DNA of 64,000 bases from an uncultured Lachnospiraceae bacterium (GCA_910579425.1 CAJTVL010000002.1:1-64000), one strand, 5' to 3'. Shown: positions 1-9,357, counted from the stretch's first letter. Notes: generated from the letters alone by a model not told the origin. Made by a program: numbers and translations.

Positions 1-46
1 GGGCTGTTAGACATTTGATTTAACTGCCTATCACCCCATTTCCTGA

Positions 47-767
47 CTAACACCAAAAATTATTAAGCTCTTTCATCTCCAGATCAAAGACAGCTAACGA
101 GTCGTCATTAAAAAAGCGTTTGTCATTTTCCTTCATAGGATCGGATATAAATTCTTTATACCTATTAATGCGCTGCTCCATTATTTCAGGACTGAAATTT
201 GCGTTTGCGATCTCTCTTATCCTCTGAAGCAATTGAGTGCGGAAGGTATTATTGGTCATTAGATTCTTAAACATCCCGTCGTTTTCCATAGTATATTCTA
301 TTGGATCAAAACAAATGTCAAAGCCGGGGGAATTTAAATCGAAAAAGCATCCATCTCCATTTTCCGTCCCCGTATTCGCTGCTTTCCTTCTTTTTTATAC
401 GCCATAAGGCATAATTTCCGGAGGGCCAGTCGCCGTTTCTGCCAATGAACAGCATAACTGCGTAATAATCTATATAACTGTTCATATCAATCAGCTCACA
501 GACTTTTTTATAATTGGCATCTATGGAGACATCGCTTTGAGAACAAAAGTCTATCATCTTTGAAGCTTTTCCCTTCGCCAGCAACATTTTCTCTTGCGCA
601 GGTATCCTTGTAATTATCAAAATATAAGCTGTGGATCAGGTACTTTCCATTCTCAACAGCATAGGAATCACGCTCCAGTATCGCCATAAACTTCTGCTTT
701 CTGGCAAGCAGATCCGCTTCTTCCTCACAATATTTCCATTCGATCCGGTATTTTTTATGGCTATCAT
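47..767 (-). pseudogene. Decayed VTC/CotH chimera
   Basis: Reading leftward from an ATG at 767, about 65 codons match the start of a VTC-type (polyphosphate polymerase-like) domain: KYRIEWKY, then SLYFDNYKDTCAREN. The ATG is out of frame with them. One more base in the six-base A run (751-756) would give MIAIKKYRIEWKY. Around 575-557 the VTC frame ends and a different frame continues as the C-terminal part of a CotH-like kinase (IGRNGDWPSGNYALWR). Near 341 one extra base breaks the CotH frame. Removing it gives MLFDLNSPGFDICFDP and joins the last part, which stops at 47. I infer one deletion joining an upstream VTC gene to a downstream CotH gene, plus at least two frameshifts. The gene order implied is VTC before CotH, the reverse of the two intact triads in this window. 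The reading frames are seen directly; family assignment is by recalled motifs. Confidence 0.8.
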
Positions 768-816
768 CACTCCCGATATTTCAATAATCAGTTTTGAGAT
801 TTGTGCTATGTACAGA

Positions 817-845
817 AGTATAACACAAAATAATCAAAATGCTAA
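817..845 (-). promoter_or_regulatory. Possible sigma-A promoter of the VTC/CotH remnant
   Basis: On the minus strand TTAGCA (840-845) and TATACT (817-822) are separated by 17 bases, about 50 bases before the remnant start. The -10 is good and the -35 is weak. It lies back to back with the plus-strand promoter at 851-879. Confidence 0.4.
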
Positions 846-850
846 ACAAA

Positions 851-879
851 TTTACAGGATAATGTTTTTCTGCTATACT
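851..879 (+). promoter_or_regulatory. Sigma-A-type promoter for the SEC-C gene
   Basis: TTTACA (851-856), a 17-base spacer and TATACT (874-879) lie about 90 bases upstream of the ATG at 967. Both boxes are close to consensus and spacing is optimal. Confidence 0.65.
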
Positions 880-966
880 CTAGGACAGAAAATTAATTAC
901 CGCGATCAATATGAATACCGTCAGGAAGGATTCGATAACAGGGTAAAATTGAGAGAGGAGTTAGCA

Positions 967-3003
967 ATGTTTGGTTTAACCAATGATAATCCGCTAAAGA
1001 AATACGAAGAAGAAACCACTAAAATGTCCCAAATGATTGATCTGCTGAAAAGAATGATAAGGTATGTTCAGAATACGCCGCAGGAAGAAACCCCATCAGA
1101 GATGACGAATAAGCTAAACCTTTTGAAAGAACTTGTGTGGCTGGAAGAAATGCAGAGATTCGATGAGACCAGGGAGGCCGTGAAAGCCTGCATTTTATCC
1201 GGAAACGATTTACCAGCGGGAATTTCTCTTACGGAATGGGAAGTCGAAGTAGAAATTCGGGGAGAGGAATATGAGCAGTTAGTTTTACCGGGGTGCGAAC
1301 CGGAACCGGCAGAGGGAAATGGCGTACACCGGGAAAAGAAAAAAGTAACCTTACGCCTGTTCCGCAGAGAGCGCACTTATGTAAAAACGGCTGAAGCGAG
1401 GCAGTGGGCAGAGATACTGCAGGATTTGGATCATAAGTGGCTCAGTGATTTTCACAGATATTTGAATACGGATGTAGCGAAGAATGCCAAAAAAGCAGTT
1501 TTGGCCCAAAAGCTTGTGGAGTGGATTGAAGAGTACCCCCTACAGATTCTTTTGGCATTGGATGAACCGTCCGTAAGGCTCCTGAAGAAAACGGCGGAGC
1601 AAAAGGAGGGGGAGAGAATTGTCATTGATGAAAAGAAAATAGACGATTATCTTCTGCTTGCTAATGTGGGGATGATTGAGCTGAGAGTGATTGAGGAGGA
1701 AGGCTTGCTGCACTTTGGCATATCTGTGCCGGCGGAAGTAAGGGATAGGCTTCTTCCTGCATGGAAAGCGATCGAGTGGGAAGGTTTGGAACATGACAGC
1801 CTAAGCGTATATTTGTCAGGGGAAGCAAAGAAAAAGGCGTATACTGTGAAAGAATTGCAGAGGGCATTCGATGAGTTTTTTGACAGGATTCTGTTAATCG
1901 CTCATTTTTATGGGCTTGTGGAAGCGGAGGAAAGCAGACGGATATTTGGTCAGGTTTTTCAGACAGAGGTTCTTTTAAAGGAATTCATGCGGTTTGCTTA
2001 TCTGAAAGGCACTCTTCATCAGGAAATCATAACCGGAGTTAACCGGATAACAGGAGAGATGTTTATTGGAAGGTCAGGACTTCATATTGACGAGATCATT
2101 TTGAAACGGGAGAAGTACTGCAGGGATATAACGTATCCGGCCGTGACGGAAGACGAAATGGAAGAGGCGCTTTGGGGCGCAGAGGCAATATGGAGGTCAA
2201 TTCGTGAGTTCCTCGAAGGCCGAGAATCGGAAAGCGCAGAAACAGGCGAGATTTTTGAGATTGCCGGCGACATGGTGACAAACGGCAGCAGCGTGGCGGA
2301 AGTGATGGAATATCTGCTTGAATGGTATGAAGTAGAGAACCCGGTGAAGAGAGGGATGCTGTGGCGGCTTTTGGTTCTGGCCTGCCTTTCCGCTCCATTG
2401 CCAATGTTAAAAGGCTACAGCAGGGACATGTTTCAAGATAACTATGGAAAGTACCTGTATTTGGAGATGTTTCGTGAGACGGGCAAAAAAATCAGGAGGG
2501 CTTCTCTTTATGAACTGCCCGTGAAGGTCCAGGAAAAACTGGCGGATTTGATTCTTATGTCTGAAAGGGCAAGCTATTTTGACATAGCTTCTGAAGAAGA
2601 GAAGCTTCCAAAGGAATGTATGCAGAATGAGGAGATTAAGCTGTTTTTGTTTGTAAACCGCATGGCCCCTTATCAGAAAATACAGGATCCCATGCTGAAG
2701 GAGAGGGAAAAGCTGAAGTTGCGGGATATGGCAGCCGGATTGTGCGAGGAATGCAGGGACAGTGAGACTACGGATTTGATCCTTAAACTGTGCAATAATC
2801 ATGGAATTGTTAACTATGTGTCAGGAGACGAGAATCCGCGTATGGGGAGACTTGCGGCAGAGGATGAGTGGGAAGGAGATGTCTGGGACGATGATTATGC
2901 GGCGCCGGAACCGGTAGTTAAACCGGCAAAAATTTACCCCAATGACCCGTGTCCCTGTGGCAGCGGTAAAAAATATAAAAAGTGCTGTGGAAGAAAGGCA
3001 TAA
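967..3003 (+). CDS. Large protein with C-terminal SEC-C zinc motif
   Basis: The product is about 678 residues and mostly unrecognised. The reading frame is open back to 631, but the ATG at 967 has a purine-rich Shine-Dalgarno (GAGAGGAG) just upstream and lies below the promoter at 851-879; the upstream part is antisense to the decayed VTC gene, so I reject it. The last 20 residues hold the SEC-C motif, PCPCGSGKKYKKCCG, a Cys-rich zinc-binding tail first known from SecA and found on many unrelated proteins. The body is rich in Glu, Lys and Leu, probably helical and soluble, with no signal peptide or membrane segment. The following ATPase-like gene begins 20 bases after the stop and is probably co-transcribed. 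Function unknown; the zinc tail is the only firm feature. Confidence 0.85.
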   Translation: MFGLTNDNPLKKYEEETTKMSQMIDLLKRMIRYVQNTPQEETPSEMTNKLNLLKELVWLEEMQRFDETREAVKACILSGNDLPAGISLTEWEVEVEIRGEEYEQLVLPGCEPEPAEGNGVHREKKKVTLRLFRRERTYVKTAEARQWAEILQDLDHKWLSDFHRYLNTDVAKNAKKAVLAQKLVEWIEEYPLQILLALDEPSVRLLKKTAEQKEGERIVIDEKKIDDYLLLANVGMIELRVIEEEGLLHFGISVPAEVRDRLLPAWKAIEWEGLEHDSLSVYLSGEAKKKAYTVKELQRAFDEFFDRILLIAHFYGLVEAEESRRIFGQVFQTEVLLKEFMRFAYLKGTLHQEIITGVNRITGEMFIGRSGLHIDEIILKREKYCRDITYPAVTEDEMEEALWGAEAIWRSIREFLEGRESESAETGEIFEIAGDMVTNGSSVAEVMEYLLEWYEVENPVKRGMLWRLLVLACLSAPLPMLKGYSRDMFQDNYGKYLYLEMFRETGKKIRRASLYELPVKVQEKLADLILMSERASYFDIASEEEKLPKECMQNEEIKLFLFVNRMAPYQKIQDPMLKEREKLKLRDMAAGLCEECRDSETTDLILKLCNNHGIVNYVSGDENPRMGRLAAEDEWEGDVWDDDYAAPEPVVKPAKIYPNDPCPCGSGKKYKKCCGRKA

Positions 3004-3023
3004 GAAAGGAGTGGGGCGGGATA

Positions 3024-4700
3024 ATGGGAGTTTATCTGAATGGGAAGAATGCGTATGGACTTTTCCGGGAGGCTTTTTCTTTGACCTATTTTGTGGATAA
3101 GACAGACATTTTGAACGAATTTGTGCCAATACTGGAATTAAAAAACGACTCGTACGAAAGAAGCGGGATATTACGGGGCAGAAGCCTTAAATATATTTCC
3201 ATTACCAGACCGCGCCGCTTTGGCAAGACGATGATGGCGAATACGATAGCGTCTTTTTTTGGAAAGGGAGTGGATAGCAGTAAGGAGTTCGAAAGGCTTA
3301 AGGTGTCGGGGTATGCCTGGTATAAAAGGCATCTGAATCAACATAATGTGATTCACATCATGTTTAACGAGGCGCCCAGGGAGTGCAGATCATACAGTTC
3401 TTATATATCCAGGATAGAAGAAGGTCTGATGGATGATCTTCGAATAGAATATCCGGATGTTCCAATCAGGGAAAGGGATGCCGTATGGGACGCTTTGAAA
3501 AAAATTTATGAATATGGTAATGAGGATAAGTTTATTTTTGTGTTGGATGAGTGGGATTATATCTACCATCAGGATTTTGTTACGGAGCAGGACAAAGGGA
3601 GCTTTACAAGATTTCTAAGCAACCTGCTGAAGGATAAGGCCTATGTGGAGATGGCCTATATGACAGGAATACTTCCTATATCAAAGTATTCCAGCGGATC
3701 TGAACTGAATATGTTCTGTGAATATACTATGGTAAACGAAGAAAAATATGGGGAATATTTTGGGTTTACGGATGAGGAGGTAGACGATCTTTATGCAATA
3801 TATCAGAGGCAGGATATTCAGAACCCCCATGTCACACGGGAGGGGCTTCGTATCTGGTATGACGGCTATCACACGAAGAGTGGAAAACGTATGTATAATC
3901 CAAGATCCGTAGTACTTGCTCTGATGAACAATAATCTGGGTAATTACTGGACAAATTCAGGCCCATATGACGAGTTATTTTATTATGTAGGTGCAAATGT
4001 GGATGCCGTGAAAGAGGACGTGGGTCTTATGATCGCAGAGATTCCGGTTCCGGCGAAGGTGCAGGAATATGCCGCCACATCGACGGAACTGAAGACGCGG
4101 GATGAGATTTTTTCGGCGATGGTGGTTTATGGCTTCCTGAATTATGAGGATGGCTGCGTATCTATTCCGAATAAAGAACTGATGGATCGCTTTTCGGATA
4201 TGGTCAGGCGGGAGCCGTCTTTGGGCAATGTCTATCGTCTGACAAGGGAATCGGGCAGGATGCTTTTGGCTACGAAAGCCGGTGACACCAAAACGATGAC
4301 GGAGATTCTGCAGTATGTCCATAATACGGAGAGTCCCCTGCTGATATACAGTCACGAGTCAGAATTGGCTTTGGTGATTAAATGGGCGTATTTGCAGGCT
4401 ATTGATTATTATCGAATTGAGCGGGAGGATAAAGCCGGTGTGGGGTATGTGGATTATATTTTTTATCCGTTCAGGCGGGATGATGATGCAATTATTATAG
4501 AGTTGAAGGTAAATCATACGGCAGAGGAAGCAATTCAACAGATTAAAGACCGCCGGTATGCGCTTAAATTTGAGGGTAAAATCGGTGAAAAGCCGGAATA
4601 CACAGGAAGGATCCTTGCGGTAGGGATTGTCTATGATAAGGAGGATAAGAGAAAACGCCATCAGTGCAAGGTGGAGGTGCTGCGGGAAAAGCTGAAGTAA
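3024..4700 (+). CDS. AAA-ATPase-like / PD-(D/E)XK nuclease-family protein
   Basis: About 558 residues. The N-terminal region has the layout of the AAA-ATPase-like family (Pfam AAA-ATPase_like): FREAFSLTYFVDKTDIL, an atypical P-loop RPRRFGKTMM, and a Walker B-like FVLDEWDY. The C-terminal region has the core of the associated PD-(D/E)XK domain (PDDEXK_9 type): DYIFYPFRRDDDAIIIELK. Such proteins occur in many copies in gut Bacteroidetes and Firmicutes; their role is not established. The frame is open from 2982, inside the previous gene, but the ATG at 3024 follows a GGAG/GGGCGGG purine stretch and matches the family start. No signal peptide. It is not obviously part of the polysaccharide pathway. 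Confidence 0.85.
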   Translation: MGVYLNGKNAYGLFREAFSLTYFVDKTDILNEFVPILELKNDSYERSGILRGRSLKYISITRPRRFGKTMMANTIASFFGKGVDSSKEFERLKVSGYAWYKRHLNQHNVIHIMFNEAPRECRSYSSYISRIEEGLMDDLRIEYPDVPIRERDAVWDALKKIYEYGNEDKFIFVLDEWDYIYHQDFVTEQDKGSFTRFLSNLLKDKAYVEMAYMTGILPISKYSSGSELNMFCEYTMVNEEKYGEYFGFTDEEVDDLYAIYQRQDIQNPHVTREGLRIWYDGYHTKSGKRMYNPRSVVLALMNNNLGNYWTNSGPYDELFYYVGANVDAVKEDVGLMIAEIPVPAKVQEYAATSTELKTRDEIFSAMVVYGFLNYEDGCVSIPNKELMDRFSDMVRREPSLGNVYRLTRESGRMLLATKAGDTKTMTEILQYVHNTESPLLIYSHESELALVIKWAYLQAIDYYRIEREDKAGVGYVDYIFYPFRRDDDAIIIELKVNHTAEEAIQQIKDRRYALKFEGKIGEKPEYTGRILAVGIVYDKEDKRKRHQCKVEVLREKLK

Positions 4701-4735
4701 GAGGATGAGTTTGAAATAAGAAAGGCGGAAACGAA

Positions 4736-5677
4736 ATGAAGGTATTAGTGACAGGTGTGGCAGGCCAGCTTGGCCATGATGTGATGAATGAACTGGCAAA
4801 GAGAAATTATGAAGGCGTAGGCTCGGATATTGCGCCGGTGTACAGCGGCGCCGACGACGGCACGGCGGTTACGGCAATGCCTTATGTACAGATGGACATT
4901 ACGGAAAAAGATGCCGTGGAAAAGAAAATTCTGGAGCTGAGGCCGGATGTCGTGGTACATTGTGCGGCCTGGACGGCGGTTGATTTGGCGGAGGACGAGG
5001 ATAAGGCAGAAAAGGTGCATCAGGTCAATGGAGTAGGCACGGAAAATATTGCACTTGCCTGTAAAAAGGCAGATTGTAAGATGGTTTATCTCTCTACGGA
5101 TTATGTGTTCGACGGGCAGGGAACCGCGCCATGGGAGCCTGACTGCAAAGACTATCAGCCCTTAAGCGTTTACGGGCGGACGAAGCTGGAGGGAGAGCAG
5201 GCGGTAGCGGCAAATCTGGAGAAGTATTTTATCGTCCGTATTGCCTGGGTTTTTGGCGTCAATGGCAAGAATTTTATCAAGACAATGTTAAGCCTTGGTA
5301 AAACCTATGATCAGATCAGGGTGGTCTCCGATCAAATCGGGACGCCGACTTATACCTATGATCTGGCAAGACTTCTGGTGGATATGACAGAGACGGACAA
5401 ATACGGTTATTATCATGCAACCAATGAGGGGGGATATATTAGCTGGTATGATTTTACCAGAGAAATTTTCCGGCAGGCGGCACAGTTGGGGCATTCGGAG
5501 TATGGCAGGGAGAATTTGGCGGTGATTCCGGTTACTACGGAGGAATATGGTATTTCCAAGGCAAAAAGGCCTTTTAATTCCAGGCTGGATAAGAGCAAGC
5601 TGACAGCTAATGGATTTGAACCGCTGCCCACATGGCAGGATGCGCTGCACAGGTATTTGCAGGAGATTGAATTTTAA
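4736..5677 (+). CDS. rmlD: dTDP-4-dehydrorhamnose reductase
   Basis: 313 residues, the normal size. It performs the last step of dTDP-L-rhamnose synthesis, NAD(P)H-dependent reduction of dTDP-4-keto-L-rhamnose, in the cytosol. It shows an N-terminal Rossmann motif GVAGQLGHD, the YLSTDYVFDGQG segment typical of RmlD, and an SDR catalytic pair in YGRTKLEGE (Tyr and Lys three apart). The ATG has a GAAAGGCGG Shine-Dalgarno. It is separated from rmlB, rmlA and rmlC, which lie about 50 kb to the right, and is followed by a strong terminator, so it probably ends the transcript from the left edge. High confidence in the family. Confidence 0.95.
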   Translation: MKVLVTGVAGQLGHDVMNELAKRNYEGVGSDIAPVYSGADDGTAVTAMPYVQMDITEKDAVEKKILELRPDVVVHCAAWTAVDLAEDEDKAEKVHQVNGVGTENIALACKKADCKMVYLSTDYVFDGQGTAPWEPDCKDYQPLSVYGRTKLEGEQAVAANLEKYFIVRIAWVFGVNGKNFIKTMLSLGKTYDQIRVVSDQIGTPTYTYDLARLLVDMTETDKYGYYHATNEGGYISWYDFTREIFRQAAQLGHSEYGRENLAVIPVTTEEYGISKAKRPFNSRLDKSKLTANGFEPLPTWQDALHRYLQEIEF

Positions 5678-5726
5678 AAGAATTTTATACGGGCATGCAG
5701 TAACTTCTGTAGAATATTTTTATAAA

Positions 5727-5772
5727 GGGGGCTTTCGCGTAAGGAAACTAGCGCGAAAGCTCCTTATTTTTT
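5727..5772 (+). terminator. Rho-independent terminator after rmlD
   Basis: A 12-13 bp stem (left arm 5727-5739, right arm 5752-5763, core CTTTCGCG/CGCGAAAG, one G-U pair) with a 12-base loop is followed by a T-rich run at 5764-5772. It separates rmlD from the response regulator gene. Confidence 0.85.
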
Positions 5773-5780
5773 ACCCAAAT

Positions 5781-5810
5781 GTAGTTCCTTATATTAAAAT
5801 ATAGTTATTC
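5781..5810 (+). promoter_or_regulatory. Possible LytTR direct-repeat site
   Basis: Two TAGTT cores (5782-5786 and 5802-5806) lie 20 bases apart, each in a short similar element (GTAGTTCC and ATAGTTATTCC), between the terminator and the LytTR regulator gene. LytTR proteins are known to bind pairs of short direct repeats about two helical turns apart. The repeats overlap AT-rich -10-like sequence, suggesting autoregulation. The region is AT-rich, so chance is possible. Confidence 0.3.
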
Positions 5811-5846
5811 CAAATAAAAATACATATGTGAAAGGAAGGAATAACT

Positions 5847-6572
5847 ATGAGAACAGTTTTGATCATTGAGGACAATGCTGCCAGTATGGAGATGCTGGCG
5901 AAAATCGTGAATGAGGTGGATCCGGAAATTGTGGTTCACAGGGCGGTCAACCAGAACGAAGCCTATGCCCATGCAATGCGGCTCAGTATAGATTTGTTCC
6001 TGATCGATATTATTCTGGAACCGAAAAATCCGGGGGATGTTTCCGGAATGCGTTTTGCGAACCGGATTCGTCTGGTGGAGAAGTATAGGTTTGTTCCCAT
6101 GATTTTTATCACGGCCCTGGAGGACGCGCAGTTATATGCGTACAGTAATCTGCACTGCTATTATTACCTGGAAAAGCCCTTTGATGCCAATAAGGCCCGG
6201 CAGGTGATTACGGAGGCATTGGAGATGCCGCTGAAAAAGAACAGCTCTCATGATGTCTTTTTCCGTAAGGACGGGATAATTTTTAAAAAAGATATTTCCG
6301 AGGTGGTTTACATAGAAAATGTGAGAAGCGGACAGACGGTGTGCTTTGTAGACGGAAAGCTGAAACTGCAGTACAAACCGAGCAAGGTGATTTTGGAGGA
6401 ACTTGATTCGGACAAATTTTTGCAGTGCAGCAGATATGCGATCGTAAACAGGGACTTTATCGAGGCAATCGATATTGTGAACCGCTATATCGAGCTTAAG
6501 GATAACTTTGGACAGCTTGAGATTGGGATATCTTTCAAGAAAAAATTTATAGAGGCTTTGAAAGGAAATTAA
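5847..6572 (+). CDS. LytR/AlgR-family response regulator
   Basis: 241 residues. An N-terminal receiver domain (about 1-125) shows the acidic pocket IIEDN, the phospho-acceptor Asp in LFLIDIIL, the Thr in IFITALED and the Lys in YYLEKPFD. A C-terminal LytTR DNA-binding domain (about 135-240) begins at DVFFRKDG and includes the usual FLQCSRYAIVNRDFI segment. The ATG has an AAAGGAAGGAAT Shine-Dalgarno. No histidine kinase is adjacent, so it is an orphan here. It sits upstream of the polysaccharide genes and is a candidate regulator of them or of itself; that is inference. Confidence 0.92.
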   Translation: MRTVLIIEDNAASMEMLAKIVNEVDPEIVVHRAVNQNEAYAHAMRLSIDLFLIDIILEPKNPGDVSGMRFANRIRLVEKYRFVPMIFITALEDAQLYAYSNLHCYYYLEKPFDANKARQVITEALEMPLKKNSSHDVFFRKDGIIFKKDISEVVYIENVRSGQTVCFVDGKLKLQYKPSKVILEELDSDKFLQCSRYAIVNRDFIEAIDIVNRYIELKDNFGQLEIGISFKKKFIEALKGN

Positions 6573-6711
6573 GGGCCGCCGGTCAATTGTTACATACAGC
6601 CTGCCTGTTAATTACATGATTGGAAATGGGAGGCGCAAATGGTCTACAATAAATTGTCTGCCGGGCCCGGGGATAATCATTGAAAATAATTTGATTAAAA
6701 GGAGACCATTT

Positions 6712-7650
6712 ATGACAAAAACAAGAATTGGAAAGGCTGTCGTGGCAGCTGCCCTGGGAATTTTGCTCGGGGGGGGGTATTTTTGGACAGAGCTTAACGC
6801 TTAAAGTGCAGGCACAGGAGGCTCCCTCCATATTGGATTTAAGCGTTATCACGTCGGGCTCAGGCGTCAGCGCAAAATGTGAATTTGAGGGCTATGAACC
6901 GGACGGCGGCTATTCTATGGAGCTTTATCTCAATCGGGTGCATGAAGATGGGCGGTAGCTGAAATAGCCCTGAAGGGGATCTTTGCACCGGACGGCGGTG
7001 CGGGAATGGAAATCACAGAGGATAAACAGGTAGAACCGGGAGTTTATAAGGCAACTCTTGTGCTGGACAGGACAGACGGCGGGATGCCTGCGGTGGATAA
7101 TTTCAGGAATTCCCCGTTGTATGATGTGATCAGGAATGGCGACAGTTATATGGTTCTGCCCCATCAGGAACCGGATCATCGGCCGGAAACAGGACTGCAG
7201 GAACCTGCCGGGGAAGAACGGGACGACTCAGGGCAGTGTTCCTGCAGCCATAGCACGGTTTCTTACCGCATTGTGGAGAAGGCGAATCCGGAGAAGGATG
7301 CCGTGCAGGCCGGGGAGTGCGGCAACTGCGGCGAGGTGCTGTCCTATTCCTTTGTTCCCAATTCCGCTTATGCGGCGTTTCTGGAGGCGGTGATTCAGAC
7401 GATTCAAGAGACGCAAAGTGGCGAGGCGGTGATAGAGACAGAGCGCTGGATCAGCTTTAACCGGACGGTATTGGAAGAGATAGCGGGGAAGCCTCAGACG
7501 GCGTTGACCATTCGATATCGATATGACGGGAAACGGTATGAGGTGACGATTCCCCCGGGGGCAGAAGTAAATGAACTTGCAGATGAAAACGGTTTTTGTG
7601 GTTTCCGCTATCTGGATCAGGTGTTTGGAGGAAAAGAGAGCGCTGATTAA
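6712..7650 (+). pseudogene. Frameshifted secreted protein with a poly-G tract
   Basis: An ATG at 6712 with an AAAGGAGACC Shine-Dalgarno opens a signal peptide-like start (MTKTRIGKAVVAAALGILL). A run of nine G (6769-6777) then leads to a stop at 6804. With eight G the frame would continue through GQSLTLKVQAQEAPSILDL to a stop near 6956. A second shift near 6950-6960 returns to the first frame, which is open to 7650 (VAEIALKGIFAPDGG onward). The C-terminal part has CxC and CxxC pairs (CSCSH, CGNCGE) and resembles a domain I recall from other clostridial secreted proteins, without a known function. Two shifts make a true pseudogene more likely than simple phase variation, but the G run could be hypervariable or a sequencing error. 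Confidence 0.65.
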
Positions 7651-7722
7651 TCAGTAATATAGTAATGCCGGGGAGAACTGGAGCAGGTTTTCTCCGGCAT
7701 AATAATTTATGGAAAAAGTAGG

Positions 7723-7751
7723 TTGATTATACCAATCCGGTAAACTATAAT
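7723..7751 (+). promoter_or_regulatory. Sigma-A promoter of the main polysaccharide operon
   Basis: TTGATT (7723-7728), 17 bases, then a perfect TATAAT (7746-7751), about 37 bases before the ATG at 7789. It follows a gap with an imperfect GC-rich hairpin (about 7664-7700) and is the best promoter seen for the genes starting at 7789. Confidence 0.75.
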
Positions 7752-7788
7752 AAAATAATCATGGAATTTTCCGGAGGCGCTATTAGGA

Positions 7789-9357
7789 ATGAAAAATCAG
7801 AAAGGTGTCAGGATATTAACCTGTTTTTATCTTTTCCCTTTTGGTCTTATGGTCATATTCAATATATTTAACAGCTTGCTGCGTACGACTTATTTTGAGT
7901 TGTATCAGGATGTGGAGGCCGCCAGATACCGCTGGAATCATCCTTTGCTTTTGATAGCGGCAACGGGAGTCCTTTTGTTTGCTGTACATTTTGTTATAAA
8001 GAAAGCTGGAGAGGATAAACATCAAATAAATGCTGCAAGGCTGGTATTTGGTTTTAGCGGCCTTGTCTCTTTGACCAGTGTACTTTTATTTCGATGTACG
8101 GTTTCTGCTGACAGTAAGGCATTGAGTGAGATTGCCATAGAGTTTTTGCAGGGGAATTATCAGGCATTTGAAAGGGGAGAATATCTGTATATGTATCCTT
8201 TTCAAATTGGTTTGGCAGCTTTGCTGGAGCTCATCTACAGGATTTTTGGCATTGAGAATTTTATTGTATTTCAGCTGATCAATGTTGTGTGTATTCAACT
8301 GATTATATGTACATTAAATAAAATTACATGGGAATTGTTTGAGGATGAAAGAATCAGCAGGATAGAAGCATTTTTGTCAATGGGGATGTTGCCGTTGTTT
8401 TTGTTTGCAACTTTCGTGTATGGCGACATCATCGGCTGGGCTTTTGGAGTAGGCAATATCTATTTTATGATCCGATACCTGAAAACGGATAAATGGCAGA
8501 ATATTTTGAAGGCGGCAGTGCTTCTGGGGTTGGGAATAGTGGTAAAAAGCAATATAAATATTCTGGTTGTTGCCTCAGTGATTGCAATCCTGTTACATGC
8601 CGCAACAAAGAAAAATTATAAAATCCTGATATGGATTGTAGGTGTGGCTCTAATTTCGCAGGCAGGTACGGCTGCTGTGAGCCGTGTCTATGCAGAAAGA
8701 GCAGGCCTGAAAAGGCTGCCTGGGGGCGTTCCTAAAATTGCATGGATCGCCATGGGCCTGCAGGAGGGCGATGAGGGAGGATATGCCTGTGGGTGGTATA
8801 ATAGCTATAACTGGTCGGTCTATTCGGAAAATGAATATGACAGAGAGCGGACAACACAGGCCTGCCTCGAGAATCTTTCCCATTCGCTTCAAAAATTAAT
8901 TCATGATCAGCGCTATGCATTAAATTATGCGTATAAAAAATTTACCTCGCAGTGGAATATGCCAACCTTCCAGTCTTTGATAACAAATGAATGGAACAGC
9001 AGGCATGCAGAGAATTTATCTTCGGTTGCGCTCTTTTTCATTTATGGATTTGGAAGGGATATTCTTTATAGTATTATGAATTTTTATCATTTTTTCATGT
9101 TTCTGTGTTGCGGAGTATATTGCCGCTTTTCGTTAAAAGAATGGTCGCTTGAAAGAGCTTATTTTGTGCTGAATATTTTTGGGGGATTTCTGTTTCACAT
9201 GATATGGGAGGCGAAAACAAGATATGTGTTGGGATATTTTGTCTTGTTTCTTCCTTTGGCCGCCTGGGGGCTTAATAAACTGACAGAGAAAATGGGAAAT
9301 AAATTCTTGATAAAACAGAAAACGGAGACAAAAACAGGAGGGAATAGAAACAAATGA
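7789..9357 (+). CDS. Polytopic membrane protein, GT-C glycosyltransferase-like
   Basis: 522 residues with about ten or more hydrophobic segments spread over the length (for example FYLFPFGLMVIFNIF at the start and YFVLFLPLAAWGL near the end). This is the layout of GT-C/GT39-like enzymes, which transfer sugars from polyprenyl-phosphate donors on the outer face of the membrane. A loop between the early membrane segments holds acidic residues (ELYQDVEAARYRW), but I see no diagnostic catalytic motif. The ATG has a CCGGAGGC Shine-Dalgarno and a strong promoter upstream. Its end overlaps the ugd start in an ATGA, so the two are translationally coupled. The GT-C label is inferred from topology and context; a flippase or polymerase is the main alternative. 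Confidence 0.7.
   Translation: MKNQKGVRILTCFYLFPFGLMVIFNIFNSLLRTTYFELYQDVEAARYRWNHPLLLIAATGVLLFAVHFVIKKAGEDKHQINAARLVFGFSGLVSLTSVLLFRCTVSADSKALSEIAIEFLQGNYQAFERGEYLYMYPFQIGLAALLELIYRIFGIENFIVFQLINVVCIQLIICTLNKITWELFEDERISRIEAFLSMGMLPLFLFATFVYGDIIGWAFGVGNIYFMIRYLKTDKWQNILKAAVLLGLGIVVKSNINILVVASVIAILLHAATKKNYKILIWIVGVALISQAGTAAVSRVYAERAGLKRLPGGVPKIAWIAMGLQEGDEGGYACGWYNSYNWSVYSENEYDRERTTQACLENLSHSLQKLIHDQRYALNYAYKKFTSQWNMPTFQSLITNEWNSRHAENLSSVALFFIYGFGRDILYSIMNFYHFFMFLCCGVYCRFSLKEWSLERAYFVLNIFGGFLFHMIWEAKTRYVLGYFVLFLPLAAWGLNKLTEKMGNKFLIKQKTETKTGGNRNK

Noticed and set aside
631..966. Upstream extension of the SEC-C gene
   Set aside because: The promoter at 851-879 and Shine-Dalgarno before 967 favour the later start, and the extension is antisense to the decayed VTC domain.
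3024..4700. AAA-ATPase-like/PD-(D/E)XK protein as a phage defence gene
   Set aside because: The domain pair is suggestive, but there is no neighbouring defence gene or mobile element, and the family occurs widely without known role.
7664..7700. Hairpin after the frameshifted secreted gene
   Set aside because: Stem has mismatches and no proper T-run follows, so I do not call it a terminator.
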